DNA from: Enterobacillus tribolii
GTDB taxonomy: Bacteria > Pseudomonadota > Gammaproteobacteria > Enterobacterales > Enterobacteriaceae
Assembly (NCBI RefSeq): GCF_003363015.1
Contig: NZ_QRAP01000001.1
Span: 419,162 to 483,161 of the forward strand
Direction of reading: 5' to 3'
Length of the DNA: 64,000 nt
The notes beneath the pieces are model-generated. The model made no database searches. It had not been told where the DNA came from and saw only the letters and a list, made by a program, of their open reading frames with translations. Positions 40,174 to 50,415 of this stretch are shown here, piece by piece (position 1 is the first letter of the stretch; the number at the start of each line of letters is the position of its first letter). A program made the translations under genes and the position numbers.

Positions 40174-41125
40174 ACCATACCTTATGTTTCAGCGGGTTGG
40201 TCAGCGCGCCGAGAATGTCGGAAAGCACGTTAACGATCAAAACCAGTGAGCCGACCACCATCACCCCGGCGGAAATTGCCGCGAAGTCCTGCTGGCGGAT
40301 GGCGTTAATCAGCCAGCGCCCCAGCCCCGGCCAACTGAACACCACTTCGGTGATCATCGCCAGCGTCAGCATGGTGGAGAACTGTAACCCCAGTTTGGGA
40401 ATGATAGGCGGCAGGGCGTTGTGCAGCACGTGACGGCGGATAATGGTAAAACGCGACAGGCCGCGGGTCGCCGCCGCCTTAATGTAGTTCTGGCTGGTCA
40501 CGTTATCGGTGCTCAGGCGCATCAGGCGAATGACCTCCGTCATCGGCACCAGCGCCAGCGTGGCGATAGGCAACACCATATGACGCAGCACGCTGTAGAG
40601 CATTTCATCCCGGTAAGGCGATTTTGACAGCCAGGTATCGACCAGCGATAACCCGGTGATATTTTGCACCGGGTACAGCAGATCATAACGGCCGGAAACC
40701 GGCAGCCAGCCGAGATGCAGGGAGAAAAACAGCATCAGCAGCAGCGCCAGCCAAAAGACCGGCATCGACAGGCCGAGCAGCGCCAGCGTGCTGATGATGC
40801 CGTCCGGCCATTTACCGCGCATGACGCCGGCAATAATCCCAAGCGGCAGCCCCAGCACCAGCGCCAGGATAAAGGCCAGCACGCACAGTTCCATGGTTGC
40901 CGGAAATACCTGCATCAGTTGCTGGCTGATGGGCTGGCCGTTGATGCTGGAAACGCCGAAGTCGCCGGACAGTACGCCCTTAATGAAGAAAAGGTAGCCG
41001 TCCATCAGGGAAACGCCTTCCAGCGGGGCATGCGGCGTGAAATAGAGCAGGCTGAAGCCCACCAGCGTCAGGAAGAACAGGGTGATGAGCAACAACAACA
41101 GACGGCGCAGGGTGAAGATGATCAT
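40160..41125 (-). CDS. sapB: Peptide ABC transporter permease SapB
   Basis: 321 residues, DppB-type permease. It starts [24 protein letters not shown] and has the loop [21 protein letters not shown]. It overlaps sapA by 4 bp (ATGA) and sapC by 14 bp, so the operon is tightly coupled. Confidence 0.94.
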   Translation of the reverse strand: MIIFTLRRLLLLLITLFFLTLVGFSLLYFTPHAPLEGVSLMDGYLFFIKGVLSGDFGVSSINGQPISQQLMQVFPATMELCVLAFILALVLGLPLGIIAGVMRGKWPDGIISTLALLGLSMPVFWLALLLMLFFSLHLGWLPVSGRYDLLYPVQNITGLSLVDTWLSKSPYRDEMLYSVLRHMVLPIATLALVPMTEVIRLMRLSTDNVTSQNYIKAAATRGLSRFTIIRRHVLHNALPPIIPKLGLQFSTMLTLAMITEVVFSWPGLGRWLINAIRQQDFAAISAGVMVVGSLVLIVNVLSDILGALTNPLKHKVWYALR

Positions 41126-42825
41126 GGCGTGCTCTCCGTTTGCGGTTGTGTTTTCGGCCCGGCGTCGGGATCGTTGGTGCCGTCCTGTTCACCCGCATCG
41201 CGATAAACGCCGGCAAAGGACGCGTTGCCGAACGGGCTGAGCACCAGTCCCTTAATATCATAGCGGTAAGCCTGCAAACGCAGCGAGGAAGCCAGCGGCA
41301 AAATGGGAAGCTGTTCTTCCAGGATTTTTTGCGCGTCCTGATAGTCCTCAATACGTTGTGACAGTTGCTGCGACAACAGCGCCTTATGCAGCAGGGAATC
41401 AAATCCCGGTTCGCACCAGTGTGCCAGGTTAGTCTGGGACTGAATCGCCGCGCAGCTCAGCAGCGGACGGAAGAAGCTGTCGGGATCGTTGCTGTCGGTG
41501 GCCCAGCCGGAAAGCGTCATATCGTGGCTCAGATCGCTCAGCCGCGCCTCCTGGAAACGCCCCTCCACGGGAATGATGTTGACGCGGATGCCCACCTGCG
41601 CCAAATCCGCCTGAATCAGCTCCGCGGTTTTCAGCGGGCTGGGGTTATAAGCCTGCGAGGCGCTGGGCACCCACAGTTGCAGGCTCAGGTTGGTCAGGCC
41701 CAATTGCCGCAGCAGATCCCGCGATTTTTGCGGGTTGTATTCGCTGATGCGCGCATCGTCGTCGTAGGCCCAGGAAGCGCGGGGCAGCAGCGACGCGGCG
41801 GTTTCCGCGGTACCGTAATATATGGACTGCATCAGGCGCTGGTTATTGATGGCATAGGCGATGGCGCGGCGTACGTCGACGTTATCCAGCGGGGGCTTGC
41901 GGGTGTTGAACGCCAGATAGGCGACGTTCATGCCCGGTCGCAACGTCAGGCGCAGGCGCGGGTCGTCGCGCAGGATGCTGAGCTGGCTGGCCGCCGGGTA
42001 GGCCAGTACGTCGCATTCACCGGTCAGCAGTTTAGACAGACGACCGGTGCCTCCGGCGCCGAGATCGATCACCACCTGCGACATGCGCGGTTTTCCTTTC
42101 CAGAATGCGTCATTGCGCGCCAGGCGGATAAACTGGCCGGTGTGATATTCGCTCAGGGTAAAGGGGCCGGTGCCTATCGGCAGGCGGTCGATTTGCTCCT
42201 GATTACCGCTTTTGCTCAGTGTGTCGGCGTATTCGGCGGACAGCACCGGCGCATAGTGGGTCGCCAGGTGCCAGAGAAATGACGCATCCGGCGTTTTCAG
42301 CCGCATTTCTACGGTGTAGTTGTCCAGCTTGCGTACGCTTTCCACCGCGTCGTCGAAACGCAGGCTGTCGAAATAGGGATAATGCCCGCCGTTGATCTCA
42401 TGGTAGGGATGCTGCGGGTCAAAGACGCGTCCGAAGCTGAAGACCACGTCGTCGGCGTTCATCTTGCGTGTAGGGGCAAACCAGTCGGCGCGCTGAAATG
42501 AAACATTGCGCCGCAGGTGGAAAATGTACGTCGCGCCGCCGTCGCGAACCTCCCAGCTCTGCGCCAGTTCGGGGATCAGCCGGTAGGTATAGGGGTCGAC
42601 ATCCAGCAGGCGGTTATAGAGTTGGGCGGACAGGGTATCCACCGCCAGGCCGCTGCTGGCCATCTGCGGATTGAAGGTATTCAGGATACCGTTGACGCAA
42701 TAAATAAAGCCGCTCTGCCGGATATCCGGCAACGGTCCGGGGCTGTGAGGGGCTGACTGTTCCGCCGCGTTAACCGGGGCGATAAAACAACCCAGCATCA
42801 GCGCCAGGCTTTTTAAACCACGCAT
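41122..42825 (-). CDS. sapA: Peptide ABC transporter periplasmic binding protein SapA
   Basis: 567 residues from ATG 42825, giving a signal peptide ending near PVNAAE; a TTG 21 bp upstream is also in frame. Family 5 binding protein: [15 protein letters not shown] near the N-terminus, [34 protein letters not shown]. The C-terminus has an extra polar tail (about 20 residues, [17 protein letters not shown]). It binds antimicrobial peptides or haem in some species. First gene of sapABCDF. Confidence 0.93.
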   Translation of the reverse strand: MRGLKSLALMLGCFIAPVNAAEQSAPHSPGPLPDIRQSGFIYCVNGILNTFNPQMASSGLAVDTLSAQLYNRLLDVDPYTYRLIPELAQSWEVRDGGATYIFHLRRNVSFQRADWFAPTRKMNADDVVFSFGRVFDPQHPYHEINGGHYPYFDSLRFDDAVESVRKLDNYTVEMRLKTPDASFLWHLATHYAPVLSAEYADTLSKSGNQEQIDRLPIGTGPFTLSEYHTGQFIRLARNDAFWKGKPRMSQVVIDLGAGGTGRLSKLLTGECDVLAYPAASQLSILRDDPRLRLTLRPGMNVAYLAFNTRKPPLDNVDVRRAIAYAINNQRLMQSIYYGTAETAASLLPRASWAYDDDARISEYNPQKSRDLLRQLGLTNLSLQLWVPSASQAYNPSPLKTAELIQADLAQVGIRVNIIPVEGRFQEARLSDLSHDMTLSGWATDSNDPDSFFRPLLSCAAIQSQTNLAHWCEPGFDSLLHKALLSQQLSQRIEDYQDAQKILEEQLPILPLASSLRLQAYRYDIKGLVLSPFGNASFAGVYRDAGEQDGTNDPDAGPKTQPQTESTP

Positions 42826-42992
42826 CGGAGGCTCATACGTTATCAAGCAAAGTGTGTAGTGTAACTTACATTAACATTTAGCCCAATCGATCCCGCGTTG
42901 CGTTGCTGCCGTCTGCGGGGGAATTGAACATTTTTCATGACCGGCATTGATGTTCTATTTAATGAGAATGAGAACGTGATGCAATAAACTGC

Positions 42993-43022
42993 TTTACAAG
43001 TGCTAGTGATAACCATTATCAT
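42993..43022 (+). promoter_or_regulatory. ryhB promoter with overlapping Fur box
   Basis: TTTACA (42993-42998) and TATCAT (43017-43022) with an 18-nt spacer form a plausible sigma-70 promoter. TGATAACCATTATCA (43007-43021) matches the Fur 7-1-7 box TGATAATnATTATCA with one mismatch and covers the -10. A second, partial Fur-like stretch (GAGAATGAGAACG) lies at 42964-42976. Confidence 0.8.
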
Positions 43023-43028
43023 CCAATC

Positions 43029-43134
43029 GTTCTTTGGACAGCGCCGGTACCCGTCGTCATGATTCAAAGAGCACGACATTGCTCACATTGCTTCCAGTAT
43101 TATTTCAGCCAGCGGATTCCGCTGGCTTTTTTTA
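43029..43134 (+). ncRNA. ryhB: RyhB small regulatory RNA
   Basis: The segment at about 43071-43101 (starting GCACGACATTGCTCACATTG and continuing CTTCCAGTATTA) is identical to the pairing core of E. coli RyhB as I know it. It is followed by CAGCCAGCGGATTCCGCTGG and a seven-T run, the Hfq-binding terminator. The 5' part can fold via TCTTTG/CAAAGA (about 43030-43070). The start is set about 7 nt after the -10 and is approximate. RyhB is made when iron is low and represses mRNAs of iron-using proteins such as sodB and sdh. The terminator overlaps the stop codon of convergent pspF. Confidence 0.9.
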
Positions 43135-44130
43135 TTCCCCGTCGCCGCCGATTTCCAGTTTTTTCATGATGCCGCGCAGTTGATGATAGGTCAGATTCAG
43201 CAACACGGCGGCACGACGCTGATTAAAGCGTGCTTCCTGCAAGGCCTGCTCCACCAGTTGCTTCTCGCTTTGCGCCAGCCATGCCTTGAGGTCCAGGGGC
43301 AGGGCCGGCAACGCACGGGTTTGTTCCGCGGGGGGCGTGACCGGCGGCGGCGCATCGCTGCGGCGGAACGGGTTGATCACGATGGCGTCCAGCGGCGTTA
43401 CGGCGTTGCCGTGCCGGTAAACCGAACGCTCCACCACGTTTTTCAGTTCACGGATATTGCCGGGCCAGGGATAGGCTTGCAGGGTTTGCTGTGCGCGGTC
43501 GCTGAAACCCGGGAACAGCGGCAGGCCCAGTTCCCGGCACATCTGAATGGCGAAGTGCTCCGCCATCAGCATGATATCGCTGCGCCGTTCGCGCAGCGGC
43601 GGGATCTGAATGACGTCAAAAGCCAGCCGGTCAAGCAGGTCGGCGCGGAATTTATCCTCCGCCGCCAGCGCGGGCAGGTCGGCATTGGTGGCGCACACCA
43701 GGCGCACGTCCACCCGCAGCGGCTGGCTGCCGCCGACGCGCTCCAACTGCCCGTATTCGATAACGCGCAGCAGTTTTTCCTGTACCAGCATCGGCGCCGT
43801 CGCCAGTTCATCGAGAAACAGCGTGCCGCCGTCTGCCCGTTCAAAGCGCCCCAGATGGCGCTTCTGGGCGCCGGTAAAGGCGCCGGCTTCGTGGCCGAAC
43901 AGCTCGGAGTCCAGCAAATTGTCGTTTAACGCCGCGCAGTTAAGGGAAATAAACGGCCCCGACCAACGTTCGGAGAGGTAGTGCAGGCGGTGGGCGATCA
44001 ACTCTTTGCCGGTGCCGCGTTCGCCGATAATCAGCACCGGCTTGTTCAGCCTGGCGAGCTGCGAGGTTTGTTCCAGCACTTCAAGGAACGCATTGTCTTC
44101 GCCCAGGATGTTATCAAGGCTGTCCGTCAT
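43132..44130 (-). CDS. pspF: Phage-shock-protein operon transcriptional activator
   Basis: 332 residues (E. coli 325). A sigma-54 enhancer-binding protein without an N-terminal sensor domain. AAA+ motifs: GERGTGKEL (Walker A), GAFTGAQ (sigma-54 contact), GGTLFLDELA (Walker B), then PLRERRSDI. A C-terminal FIS-type helix-turn-helix ends QRRAAVLLNLTYHQLRGIMKKL. PspA binds and inhibits it. Divergent from pspA. Confidence 0.96.
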   Translation of the reverse strand: MTDSLDNILGEDNAFLEVLEQTSQLARLNKPVLIIGERGTGKELIAHRLHYLSERWSGPFISLNCAALNDNLLDSELFGHEAGAFTGAQKRHLGRFERADGGTLFLDELATAPMLVQEKLLRVIEYGQLERVGGSQPLRVDVRLVCATNADLPALAAEDKFRADLLDRLAFDVIQIPPLRERRSDIMLMAEHFAIQMCRELGLPLFPGFSDRAQQTLQAYPWPGNIRELKNVVERSVYRHGNAVTPLDAIVINPFRRSDAPPPVTPPAEQTRALPALPLDLKAWLAQSEKQLVEQALQEARFNQRRAAVLLNLTYHQLRGIMKKLEIGGDGE

Positions 44131-44257
44131 AAAAATATCCTGATATTGGTGAAATTCACCATATTTTGGTTAAGTTAATCACACCATGAAATGCTTCGTT
44201 GCGCCATACTATTTTTATAATTATTTTAAAATCAATCTAATAGCTGTTTTTGAAAAG

Positions 44258-44275
44258 TTGGCACGGGAATTGATT
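44258..44275 (+). promoter_or_regulatory. Sigma-54 promoter of pspA
   Basis: TTGGCACGGGAATTGATT carries the -24 element TTGGCACG. The -12 element reads TTGA, not the consensus TTGC, but correct spacing and place in front of pspA make it convincing. The AT-rich stretch up to pspF should hold the PspF enhancer and IHF sites. Confidence 0.75.
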
Positions 44276-44356
44276 ATACGTAAGGGACTAACGATGACTA
44301 CCGGCGGAGTGTCATTTCAGGATGAGATTCCGCAATTCAAAAAGAGGAAGCTAAAG

Positions 44357-45022
44357 ATGGGTATTTTTTCTCGTTTCGCCGACATTGTGAACGCCAACAT
44401 CAACGCGCTGCTGGATAAAGCAGAGGATCCGCAGAAACTGGTGCGCCTGATGATTCAGGAAATGGAAGACACGCTGGTGGAAGTCCGCTCCACGTCCGCG
44501 CGTGCGCTGGCGGAGAAAAAACAGCTGACGCGCCGTATTGAGCAGGCCAGGGCGCAGGTCAGCGAATGGCAGGAAAAGGCGGAACTGGCCCTGCGCAAAG
44601 GAAAAGAAGATCTGGCCCGTGCGGCGCTGGTGGAAAAGCAGCGTGTCAGCGGTCTGTCTGATTCATTGCAGCACGAAGTGGACGCCGTTGAGGAAACGCT
44701 GGCGCGCATGAAGCGTGAAATCAGCGAACTGGAGGTTAAACTGACGGAAACCCGCGCTCGCCAGCAGGCGTTGGCGCTGCGTCAGCAGGCCGCTGCGTCG
44801 TCACGCGATGTACGCCGTCAGCTCGACAGCGGTAAGCTGGACGAAGCAATGGCCCGTTTCGAGCAGTTTGAACGCCGTATCGACCATATGGAAGCCGAAG
44901 CGGAAAGCGTGAGTTTGGGTAAAAAGAAAAACCTGGATCAAGAGTTCGCCGATCTGAAAGCCGACGATGAAATCAGTCAGCAACTGGCTGCGCTGAAAGA
45001 AAAGATGAATCGCAGCGAATAA
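44357..45022 (+). CDS. pspA: Phage shock protein A
   Basis: 221 residues from ATG 44357 (E. coli 222), with GAGGAAG upstream; the longer frame to 44186 crosses the promoter and is wrong. ESCRT-III-like coiled-coil protein. The amphipathic helix [25 protein letters not shown] is split by family-typical Pro at the end (MGIFSRFAD and LLDKAEDP). It inhibits PspF and, under membrane stress, oligomerises on the inner membrane to limit proton leakage. Confidence 0.96.
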   Translation: MGIFSRFADIVNANINALLDKAEDPQKLVRLMIQEMEDTLVEVRSTSARALAEKKQLTRRIEQARAQVSEWQEKAELALRKGKEDLARAALVEKQRVSGLSDSLQHEVDAVEETLARMKREISELEVKLTETRARQQALALRQQAAASSRDVRRQLDSGKLDEAMARFEQFERRIDHMEAEAESVSLGKKKNLDQEFADLKADDEISQQLAALKEKMNRSE

Positions 45023-45028
45023 GGCGCG

Positions 45029-45059
45029 GACGCTGTTGCAATTATTCGGCAACAGCGTC
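45029..45059 (+). other. Strong hairpin between pspA and pspB
   Basis: GACGCTGTTGC (45029-45039) pairs with GCAACAGCGTC (45049-45059), an 11-bp perfect stem, without a T-run. It probably protects the pspA 3' end or dampens downstream expression; this is inference. Confidence 0.6.
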
Positions 45060-45133
45060 AGCCTGTATCACGGCCGTTCACGGCGAGCGGCCCGATGCAA
45101 TGACCACCGATGCAATATATTTAAGGAAAAACT

Positions 45134-45361
45134 ATGGCTGCCTTGTTTCTCGCGATTCCCCTGACCATTTTTGTGCTGTTTGTTTTGCCGGTTTGGCTAT
45201 GGCTGCACTATCAGGGTAAACGACAGAATGGCGGACAGTTGAACGTACAAGAGCGGCAGGAACTGCTGCGACTGACGGAAGACGCCCAGCGTATGCGTCA
45301 GCGGATTAATGCGCTGGAAGACATTCTGGATGCGCAACACCCGAACTGGAGAGACGCATAA
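45134..45361 (+). CDS. pspB: Phage shock protein B
   Basis: 75 residues. One N-terminal membrane segment (LFLAIPLTIFVLFVLPVWLWLHY) followed by a leucine-zipper-like cytoplasmic helix (LNVQERQELLRLTEDAQRMRQRI). With PspC it senses secretin mislocalisation and recruits PspA. Confidence 0.94.
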   Translation: MAALFLAIPLTIFVLFVLPVWLWLHYQGKRQNGGQLNVQERQELLRLTEDAQRMRQRINALEDILDAQHPNWRDA

Positions 45362-45492
45362 ACGGCCGTTATCCCGGCAGGAATTGCTGCATTACTGCCG
45401 CAGCCGGGCCGGGAACGAATAACCGCCAACCGATTTTTACCGCGCCGGACGCAGAACGGCGCGATGGCAACGATGCCGGATGAGACCTGACG

Positions 45493-45840
45493 ATGAATAA
45501 CAGAACGTTGTACCGTATCCCGGAAGAAGGGGTGATTAAGGGCGTATGCGCCGGCCTTGCGGATTACCTCGGCGTACCCGCCGCGCTGGTGCGGGTGATC
45601 GCTCTGCTGGCCGTGCTTTGCGGACTGTTTGTTTTGCCCGTGGCGCTGTACGCCGCGCTGGCTATTTTCCTGCCGGTCGCCCATGAAACGGGCCGCAGCG
45701 GGGAGGACGGCGTAACGTCCGCACGCCGCCTGAGCGAGACGGCGCAAACGCTGGATGAATGTGAGCAGCGCCTGCGCCGCGTGGAACGCTACGTGACGTC
45801 CGATGCCTTCGGCGTCCGCAGCCGCTTCCGCGATCTGTAA
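45493..45840 (+). CDS. pspC: Phage shock protein C
   Basis: 115 residues (E. coli 119). Contains the PspC domain: LYRIPEEGVIKGVCAGLADYLGV then a membrane segment VIALLAVLCGLFVLPVALYAAL, and a C-terminal coiled region. Sits 131 bp after pspB, a wider gap than usual, with no recognised element in it. Confidence 0.93.
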   Translation: MNNRTLYRIPEEGVIKGVCAGLADYLGVPAALVRVIALLAVLCGLFVLPVALYAALAIFLPVAHETGRSGEDGVTSARRLSETAQTLDECEQRLRRVERYVTSDAFGVRSRFRDL

Positions 45841-45871
45841 TATATCGCCGTCGTTAACGGAGGAAGATATC

Positions 45872-46102
45872 GTGTCGTTTATCACTCTCGCTAAGTCCGG
45901 CCTGCCGCGTTTGCTGCGCCAGGGCCTGCTGCTGGGACTGACTTTAGCGCCGGCCGGCATTGCCGCGGGCGCGCTGCGTTTTATCACGTATCGCCCTCTG
46001 CGCTGGCTGATTGTCTGGGGGCTGGAGCCGCTGTTGCAGCGCGGTTTTCAACGGGCCGCCGCACGTTACCGGGCGCGTGATGCGCAAAACGGGGCGCGCT
46101 GA
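45872..46102 (+). CDS. pspD: Phage shock protein D
   Basis: 76 residues from GTG 45872, preceded by GGAGGAAG; E. coli PspD has 73. The frame open to 45803 overlaps pspC and has no ribosome site. Visible features are two hydrophobic stretches and the family-like GLEPLLQRGFQRAAARYRAR end (compare ALEPLLSRA in E. coli). Peripheral inner-membrane protein of unknown exact role. Confidence 0.8.
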   Translation: MSFITLAKSGLPRLLRQGLLLGLTLAPAGIAAGALRFITYRPLRWLIVWGLEPLLQRGFQRAAARYRARDAQNGAR

Positions 46103-46178
46103 ACCGGCGCATCTGGCCCGGAGGCCGGGATATCGTTACACTTTCCTGATGCCGGCCTCCCGTCGCGAAAGGATATGA

Positions 46179-47576
46179 ATGAAAAGGCTACAAAACGAAA
46201 TCACCTCGCTGGTCAATCGCGGTATTGACCGTCATTTGCGCCTGGCCGTTACCGGCCTGAGCCGCAGCGGAAAAACGGCTTTTATCACCTCGCTGGTCAA
46301 TCAACTTCTGCACGTTCACAGCGGCGCACGCCTGCCGCTGTTTTCTGCCGTGCGCGAGGAGCGGTTGCTGGGCATAAAACGCATTCCGCAACGCGATCTC
46401 GGCGTGGCGCGCTTCACTTATGATGAAGGGCTGGCGCAACTGTACGGCACGCCGCCCGCATGGCCGACGCCGACCCGCGGCGTCAGCGAAATTCGCCTGG
46501 CGCTGCGCTACCGCAGCGATGATTCCCTGATGCGTTATTTCAAGGATACATCCACCCTGTATCTGGAAATCGTGGATTATCCCGGCGAATGGCTGCTGGA
46601 TCTGCCGATGCTGGAGCAGGAGTATCTGAGCTGGTCGCGGCAGATGAACGGGCTGTTGCAGGGCGACAGGAAAACCTGGGCGGCGGAGTGGCTGGCGCTC
46701 TGTGCGCAGTGCGACCCGCTGGCGCCGGCCGATGAAAAACAGTTAGCCGCGATTGCGCAGGCCTACACCGATTACCTCACGCGCTGTAAGCAGGAAGGGC
46801 TGCACTTTATCCAGCCCGGTCGCTTCGTGCTGCCCGGCGATCTGGCCGGCGCGCCGGCGCTGCAGTTTTTCCCCTGGCCCGATGTGGATGCTTTGGGGGA
46901 AACCCGCTTGGCGCAGGCGGATAAGAGCACCAACATCGGCATGTTGCGTTCGCGCTTTAACTACTATTGCCGCGAAGTGGTGAAGGGCTTCTATAAAGAG
47001 CATTTCGTTCGTTTTGATCGCCAGGTGGTGCTGGTTGATTGCCTGCAACCGCTGAACAGCGGCCCGCAGGCCTTCAACGACATGCGCCTGGCGCTGACGC
47101 AGCTGATGCAGAGTTTCCATTACGGCAAGCGTACGCTTTACCGGCGGTTGTTTTCCCCCTGCATTGACCGGCTGATGTTCGCGGCCACCAAGGCGGATCA
47201 CATTACCGCGGATCAGCACGCCAATATGGTGTCGCTGTTGCAGCAACTGGTGCAGGACGCCTGGCAGAATGCGGCGTTTGAGGGCATCAGCATGGACTGC
47301 GCCGGCATCGCTTCGGTGCAGGCTACCCAGAGCGGCATCGTCGATCATCACGGGCAAAAAATTCCGGCGCTGAAAGGCCACCGGCTGGACGACGGCGAGC
47401 CGCTCACCGTGTTCCCCGGTGAAGTGCCCGCGCGTTTGCCCGGCCCGGCGTTCTGGCAACAGCAGGGCTTCCGTTTTGAACAGTTCCGTCCGCAGGCGAT
47501 GAGCGTGGATACGCCGCTGCCTCATATTCGGATGGATTCGGTGATGGAATTTTTACTGGGAGATAAATTGCGATGA
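46179..47576 (+). CDS. ycjX: YcjX, P-loop NTPase of the psp regulon
   Basis: 465 residues, equal to E. coli YcjX (DUF463). Walker [13 protein letters not shown] near residue 30 and [13 protein letters not shown] (G3-like switch) indicate a GTPase-like fold. NTP-dependent role in membrane stress is suspected but not established. Overlaps ycjF by 4 bp. Confidence 0.93.
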   Translation: MKRLQNEITSLVNRGIDRHLRLAVTGLSRSGKTAFITSLVNQLLHVHSGARLPLFSAVREERLLGIKRIPQRDLGVARFTYDEGLAQLYGTPPAWPTPTRGVSEIRLALRYRSDDSLMRYFKDTSTLYLEIVDYPGEWLLDLPMLEQEYLSWSRQMNGLLQGDRKTWAAEWLALCAQCDPLAPADEKQLAAIAQAYTDYLTRCKQEGLHFIQPGRFVLPGDLAGAPALQFFPWPDVDALGETRLAQADKSTNIGMLRSRFNYYCREVVKGFYKEHFVRFDRQVVLVDCLQPLNSGPQAFNDMRLALTQLMQSFHYGKRTLYRRLFSPCIDRLMFAATKADHITADQHANMVSLLQQLVQDAWQNAAFEGISMDCAGIASVQATQSGIVDHHGQKIPALKGHRLDDGEPLTVFPGEVPARLPGPAFWQQQGFRFEQFRPQAMSVDTPLPHIRMDSVMEFLLGDKLR

Positions 47577-48637
47577 GCGAACCGATAAAGCCGCGCATTG
47601 ACTTCGCGCAGCCGCTTGAGCCGGTTCAGGAACCGGTGCTGAAGGCCGGTCAGTCTTTCGACAGCGGCAGTGAAACATTCTTTCCCGCGGCGCCGGAACT
47701 GGAGGAAGAACAGGAGGAAGGGCGCGCCGAAGGCATCATCAACGCGGCGCTGAAGCCGAAGCGCAGCCTGTGGCGGCGCATGGTGGGCGCCGGGCTGGCG
47801 TTGTTCGGCGTCAGCGTGGTGGCGCAGGGCGTGCAGTGGGTTTATCAGTCCTGGGCGCAACAGGACTGGATCGCGCTGGGCGGCGGCGTGGCCGGAGGTT
47901 TGATTGTCGCCGCCGGCGTCGGTTCCGTAGTGACGGAATGGCGGCGGTTATATCGCCTGCGCCAGCGTGCGGAAGAGCGCGACGTGGCGCGTGATTTGCT
48001 GCACAGCCACGGGCTGGGGCAGGGAAAGGCGTTTTGTGAAAAGCTGATGCGCCAGGCCGGGCTGGACAACAGCCACCCTGCGGTGCAGCGTTTTCAGGCG
48101 GCGCTGCATGACACGCATAACGACCGTGAGGTTGTCGCGCTGTACGGCAAGCTGGTGCAGCCGGTGCTGGACATGCAGGCCCGGCGGGAAATCAGCCGCT
48201 ATGCGGCGGAGTCTGCGCTGATGATCGCCGTCAGTCCGCTGGCGCTGGTGGACATGGCCTTTATCGCCTGGCGTAACCTGCGCCTGATTAACCGGATCGC
48301 GACGTTGTACGGCATTGAACTGGGGTATTTCAGCCGCATCCGGCTGTTCCGGCTGGTGTTGCTGAATATCGCGTTTGCCGGGGCTTCCGAACTGGTCAGG
48401 GAAGTGGGGATGGACTGGCTGTCGCAGGATATCACGGCCCGCCTGTCGGCGCGTGCGGCGCAGGGTATCGGCGCCGGGTTGCTGACCGCGCGGCTGGGGA
48501 TCAAGGCGATGGAGCTGTGCCGCCCGCTGCCCTGGATGGACGGGGATAAACCCCGCCTGGGCGACTTCCGTAAGGAGCTGATCGATCAGCTGAAACGGGC
48601 GTTGCCGAACAAAAAGGACGAGAAAAAGCCGCTGTAA
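47573..48637 (+). CDS. ycjF: YcjF inner-membrane protein (DUF697)
   Basis: 354 residues (E. coli 353). An acidic N-terminal region (about 1-60) is followed by two membrane segments ([18 protein letters not shown] and [19 protein letters not shown]) and a C-terminal DUF697 domain ([23 protein letters not shown]). Part of the psp regulon with ycjX. Confidence 0.93.
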   Translation: MSEPIKPRIDFAQPLEPVQEPVLKAGQSFDSGSETFFPAAPELEEEQEEGRAEGIINAALKPKRSLWRRMVGAGLALFGVSVVAQGVQWVYQSWAQQDWIALGGGVAGGLIVAAGVGSVVTEWRRLYRLRQRAEERDVARDLLHSHGLGQGKAFCEKLMRQAGLDNSHPAVQRFQAALHDTHNDREVVALYGKLVQPVLDMQARREISRYAAESALMIAVSPLALVDMAFIAWRNLRLINRIATLYGIELGYFSRIRLFRLVLLNIAFAGASELVREVGMDWLSQDITARLSARAAQGIGAGLLTARLGIKAMELCRPLPWMDGDKPRLGDFRKELIDQLKRALPNKKDEKKPL

Positions 48638-48644
48638 TGCGCCA

Positions 48645-48671
48645 GGCGGCGCGTCGAACGACTGCGCCGCC
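48645..48671. terminator. Hairpin between convergent ycjF and the sulfurtransferase gene
   Basis: GGCGGCGC (48645-48652) pairs with GCGCCGCC (48664-48671), loop 11 nt. Only short T/A stretches flank it. Confidence 0.5.
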
Positions 48672-48700
48672 GGGTTTCTGCACTATCCCCTCACCACGTT

Positions 48701-49552
48701 TTACCGGTTGCCGGTTTCCACGATCGTATCCTGACGCGAACCCCATTCGCTCCAGGAACCGTCATACAGTTTCACGTCTTTAACGCCCAGCGTATGCAAT
48801 GCCAGCGCCAGCACAGAGGCGGTGACGCCGGAGCCGCAGCTCACCGTGATCGGTTCGTCCAGCGCCACGCCGTGCGCGGTGAAAACATCGCGCAGGGCGT
48901 CGGGAGACTTGAGGGCGCCAGAGTCGGTCAGTTCGGTCCACGGTACGTTAAAGCTGCCGGGAATGTGTCCTGCCCGCAGGCCGGGACGCGGTTCCGGTTC
49001 GCTGCCGCTGAAACGGGCGGCGGCGCGGGCGTCGACGATTTGCCGCGAGCCGTCCTGTACCAGCAGCTGCATATCGTCGAGGGAGGCGATGCGCGCAGGA
49101 TTCAGGCGCGCGGTGAACGCCGTCGGTTCTGGCGAGATTTCACCCAGCTGCAGCGGCAGGCGTTGCAGTTTCCAGGCGGCTAATCCGCCGGCGAGAATGG
49201 ATACCTGCGCCACACCGAACGTCTTCAGCATCCACCAGGCGCGTGGCGCGGAGAACAGGGTGCCGTCGTCATAGATCACCAGATGATGCCTGTCGCTGAT
49301 GCCGAGGTTGCCCATCGCGCGGGCGAAATACCCGGCGTCCGGCATCATGTGGGGAAGGCCGGTGTCATGATCGGAAAGGGCTTCGATGTCGAAAAAACGC
49401 GCGCCGGGGATGTGTCCGGCAAGATATTCGGCAGCCATATCGCGCGTACCGCCCTGTCCGGGAGGCGCCATGCGCGCGTCCAGAATGTGAACGTCTTCGT
49501 CATGCAGGTGATCGGCCAGCCACGCCGGGCTGACAAAAGTACTTTGCATCAT
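48701..49552 (-). CDS. sseA: 3-mercaptopyruvate sulfurtransferase (two-domain rhodanese)
   Basis: 283 residues from ATG 49552 (an ATG three bases in is also possible); E. coli SseA has 281. Two rhodanese domains. The second has the active-site loop SCGSGVTASV with the catalytic Cys followed by Gly-Ser-Gly-Val-Thr-Ala, the signature of mercaptopyruvate rather than thiosulfate sulfurtransferases. The inter-domain EYLAGHIPGARFFDIEALSD is typical. It lies away from the sseB-linked position of E. coli sseA. Confidence 0.88.
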   Translation of the reverse strand: MMQSTFVSPAWLADHLHDEDVHILDARMAPPGQGGTRDMAAEYLAGHIPGARFFDIEALSDHDTGLPHMMPDAGYFARAMGNLGISDRHHLVIYDDGTLFSAPRAWWMLKTFGVAQVSILAGGLAAWKLQRLPLQLGEISPEPTAFTARLNPARIASLDDMQLLVQDGSRQIVDARAAARFSGSEPEPRPGLRAGHIPGSFNVPWTELTDSGALKSPDALRDVFTAHGVALDEPITVSCGSGVTASVLALALHTLGVKDVKLYDGSWSEWGSRQDTIVETGNR

Positions 49553-49610
49553 AGTGTATCTGTCCTTAATAAAAGTGGGGCAAAGCCGGTATGTCAGGGA
49601 TATCGTTGTT

Positions 49611-50171
49611 CTAAATCCGGAATGCCACCAGGTGATACATTTTGTCCGCGCAGCGGAAGCGGACAATATCGTGCATCCCCAGCCCCTGAACGTGCGCCGC
49701 CAGAGAGCGGGGATTATCATCGGCGATAAACGCCAGCCCGGCGTCGTAGGCGCCGCGCAGATGCGTTTTTACCGCGTTATACAACAACTTCAGTAGCCCC
49801 CGGCCGCGAAAGGCGGCCGCAATGCACACCGGGCCGTAAAGAAATGTGCGCAATTCACTGAGGTGATCCTGTCCCAGCGTCTGACCGTTGGCGGCTTCCA
49901 GCATGACGTCCACCACCGCCGGGCGGGGGCGGGTATCTGGCGGCATCAGGCAAACGAACCCCGCCAATTCCCCGTCATGCACTGCCACGAGAATGCCCAG
50001 TTGCCGGTTAATCACGTCCAGCTGGCGGTGATCCATGCGGGAAACGATGTATCCCTGTTGGCGTGCCGACGCATCCAGGTGGTCCGGCGTGTTGAGCGAC
50101 TGTAAAGTCAGAATATCATCAAAGTCCGCTTCCGTTGCCTGACGGAGAATGAAGGGTGAGGTCCGGGGCAT
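49611..50171 (-). CDS. GNAT-family N-acetyltransferase
   Basis: 186 residues from ATG 50171, with AAAGGA 7 nt upstream; an ATG 6 bases earlier is too near. The N-terminal FILRQATEADFDDILTLQ and the acetyl-CoA-binding stretch PVCIAAAFRGRGLLKLLYNAVK (RGRG loop) define GNAT. Substrate unknown. It precedes the sulfurtransferase gene on the same strand. Confidence 0.8.
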   Translation of the reverse strand: MPRTSPFILRQATEADFDDILTLQSLNTPDHLDASARQQGYIVSRMDHRQLDVINRQLGILVAVHDGELAGFVCLMPPDTRPRPAVVDVMLEAANGQTLGQDHLSELRTFLYGPVCIAAAFRGRGLLKLLYNAVKTHLRGAYDAGLAFIADDNPRSLAAHVQGLGMHDIVRFRCADKMYHLVAFRI

Positions 50172-50415
50172 GTACATATCCTTTCGGTTAACGGTGATAT
50201 TCACAGATAAAGTGTCTGGAATATCTTTCATTAATAGCGGTTTACACTAATCATTGAATGACATACAGTTTGTCTCGGGTGAGCGAAGGTAAAAAAATTG
50301 CGAATTAATGGAGGTCTGTCAACTTTTGCTGACAGACGGCTTCTTCCCCCGCAGGTGAGAGAGTATCATCTGCAACGGACAATCACACCGCATTTGCTGA
50401 GTAAGGTTGAAACTG

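Noticed and set aside
42843-43079. 78-codon minus-strand ORF between sapA and pspF
   Set aside because: It lies across the Fur-regulated ryhB promoter and RNA; no ribosome site.
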